A stretch of 64,000 bases of DNA from Bacteroidales bacterium. GTDB lineage: Bacteria; Bacteroidota; Bacteroidia; Bacteroidales; PXBB01. This document shows, piece after piece, positions 63,373 to 64,000 of the stretch (its first letter is position 1; each line of letters opens with the position of its first letter). The DNA lies in NCBI GenBank assembly GCA_028698995.1, contig JAQVVM010000024.1:1-64000 (forward strand). Reading direction: 5' to 3'. Position numbers and translations under genes: made by a program. The notes beneath the pieces are model-generated. The model did no database searches. It had not been told where the DNA came from and saw only the letters and a program-made list of their open reading frames with translations.

Positions 63373-64000
63373 TATTTTAGCATTTCTAGAAGTTGGTCGG
63401 TAGTTTCATCGCCTGGCCATTTCCCTATTAAATTTTCAAAATTGGTACCTCTGTATTGTTTTTTCTCAACAAGACGCTGAATATCAAATTCTTTAAATAA
63501 TGGTTGGGGGACACCCCTAAAAAAGTTATCTTTTTTATCAGCCTTTTTTATTTCCTTTATTTCAAATGACGAAACCGCTCCTGCCGGATTAAAATTGGCA
63601 ATACCTGTTATTGAAACATCCTGCCCAAAAAAGGGAAATATATCATTAAAGCTTAGTTCGTTTGATAATAAAGCTCTTATTTTTTTATTGTCGGTTAATA
63701 TTTCTAATTGTGATTTGGAATATTGAAGAACATCAAGTTTGCCAACAATTTTTGCATTTATACTTGGTGGTGTTTTCTCTTCTAAAATTTTTATTTCAGA
63801 AAGTGTATCCTTTGTAATTTCATATATGTCATTTTCACTTTCAAAAATAATTTCAGCTTTATCACTACTAAGTATTTTTTTTAATTTCGTTATTTCTTTC
63901 AGTAAGTTTTTATCAAGTAAATATGAATCTTGGAGGTTTTTAGAAGCCAGCCCATACACATAAAAGGAAAGATCTAAGGCTGATGAAGCGGGTAATTTAT
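63372..64000 (-). CDS. Partner of the PIN toxin, 5' end outside the window
   Basis: At least 209 residues; the reading frame is open to the window edge with no stop, so the GTG at 63959 is only one possible start and the gene is probably partial. The last ~20 residues (NLIGKWPGDETTDQLLEMLK) look like the toxin-binding tail of a VapB-type antitoxin ('GxWxGDExxxxLLxxL'). The rest (about 1-175) is unrecognised, charged alpha/beta, and much longer than a normal 70-90-residue antitoxin. It may carry a DNA-binding or extra sensory part upstream. Confidence 0.65.
   Translation of the reverse strand, partial: KLPASSALDLSFYVYGLASKNLQDSYLLDKNLLKEITKLKKILSSDKAEIIFESENDIYEITKDTLSEIKILEEKTPPSINAKIVGKLDVLQYSKSQLEILTDNKKIRALLSNELSFNDIFPFFGQDVSITGIANFNPAGAVSSFEIKEIKKADKKDNFFRGVPQPLFKEFDIQRLVEKKQYRGTNFENLIGKWPGDETTDQLLEMLK

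Overview
The window looks like a chromosome segment of an anaerobic or facultatively anaerobic Bacteroidetes (Bacteroidota) bacterium, followed by a tRNA-linked genomic island. The phylum call rests on a type IX secretion C-terminal sorting domain, Bacteroidetes-type promoters (TTTG, about 20 nt, TAnnTTTG), AT-rich DNA with few Shine-Dalgarno sequences, and the gene families present. No rRNA, complete tRNA or CRISPR array was seen.

Region 1 (about 150-7300, minus strand) is a run of four co-directional secreted-protein genes: three large paralogues with repeated beta-sandwich-like modules ending in a DUF1566/Lcl-like domain, and one small T9SS-sorted protein. Region 2 (7354-15777) holds a [NiFe] hydrogenase maturation protease, a small membrane protein/flavodoxin/acetyltransferase cluster (the acetyltransferase is frameshifted), a 1368-residue PEP/pyruvate-binding protein and an atypical GAPDH.

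Region 3 (15835-31744) is a hydrogen/formate energy module. A Hox-type bidirectional NAD-linked [NiFe] hydrogenase operon (hoxEF-hoxU-hoxY-hoxH) and a Crp/Fnr regulator lie on the minus strand. On the plus strand are fdhD, a selenocysteine-containing NAD-linked formate dehydrogenase (fdhA, with in-frame UGA at codon 357, and fdhB), an oxalate/formate-type MFS transporter, mobA and a porin-like protein. Together they could interconvert formate, NADH and H2. Region 4 (31989-39247) is a six-gene complex-I-like membrane complex resembling hydrogenase-4. Its large subunit lacks the nickel-binding cysteines, and its small subunit has lost most ligands of the proximal iron-sulfur cluster, while proton-channel residues of the membrane arm look intact.

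Region 5 (from about 39733) begins with a 3' tRNA fragment that keeps the tRNA's terminator, the classic scar of integration into a tRNA gene. The island carries a replication-like block: unknown proteins, an excisionase-like HTH protein, a primase/RepA-like ATPase, a cluster of AAGACCT hairpins, 14-bp tandem repeats and a 14-bp inverted repeat. A defence block follows: Vsr, two 5-methylcytosine methyltransferases, an HNH protein, a MORC-like GHKL ATPase, a Z1 helicase, a PD-(D/E)XK nuclease and an AIPR protein in one tight operon. Next come three unrelated nuclease-fold genes, a Septu-like ATPase/HNH pair, and a PIN-domain toxin whose partner gene runs off the window. The right end of the island is not in the window.
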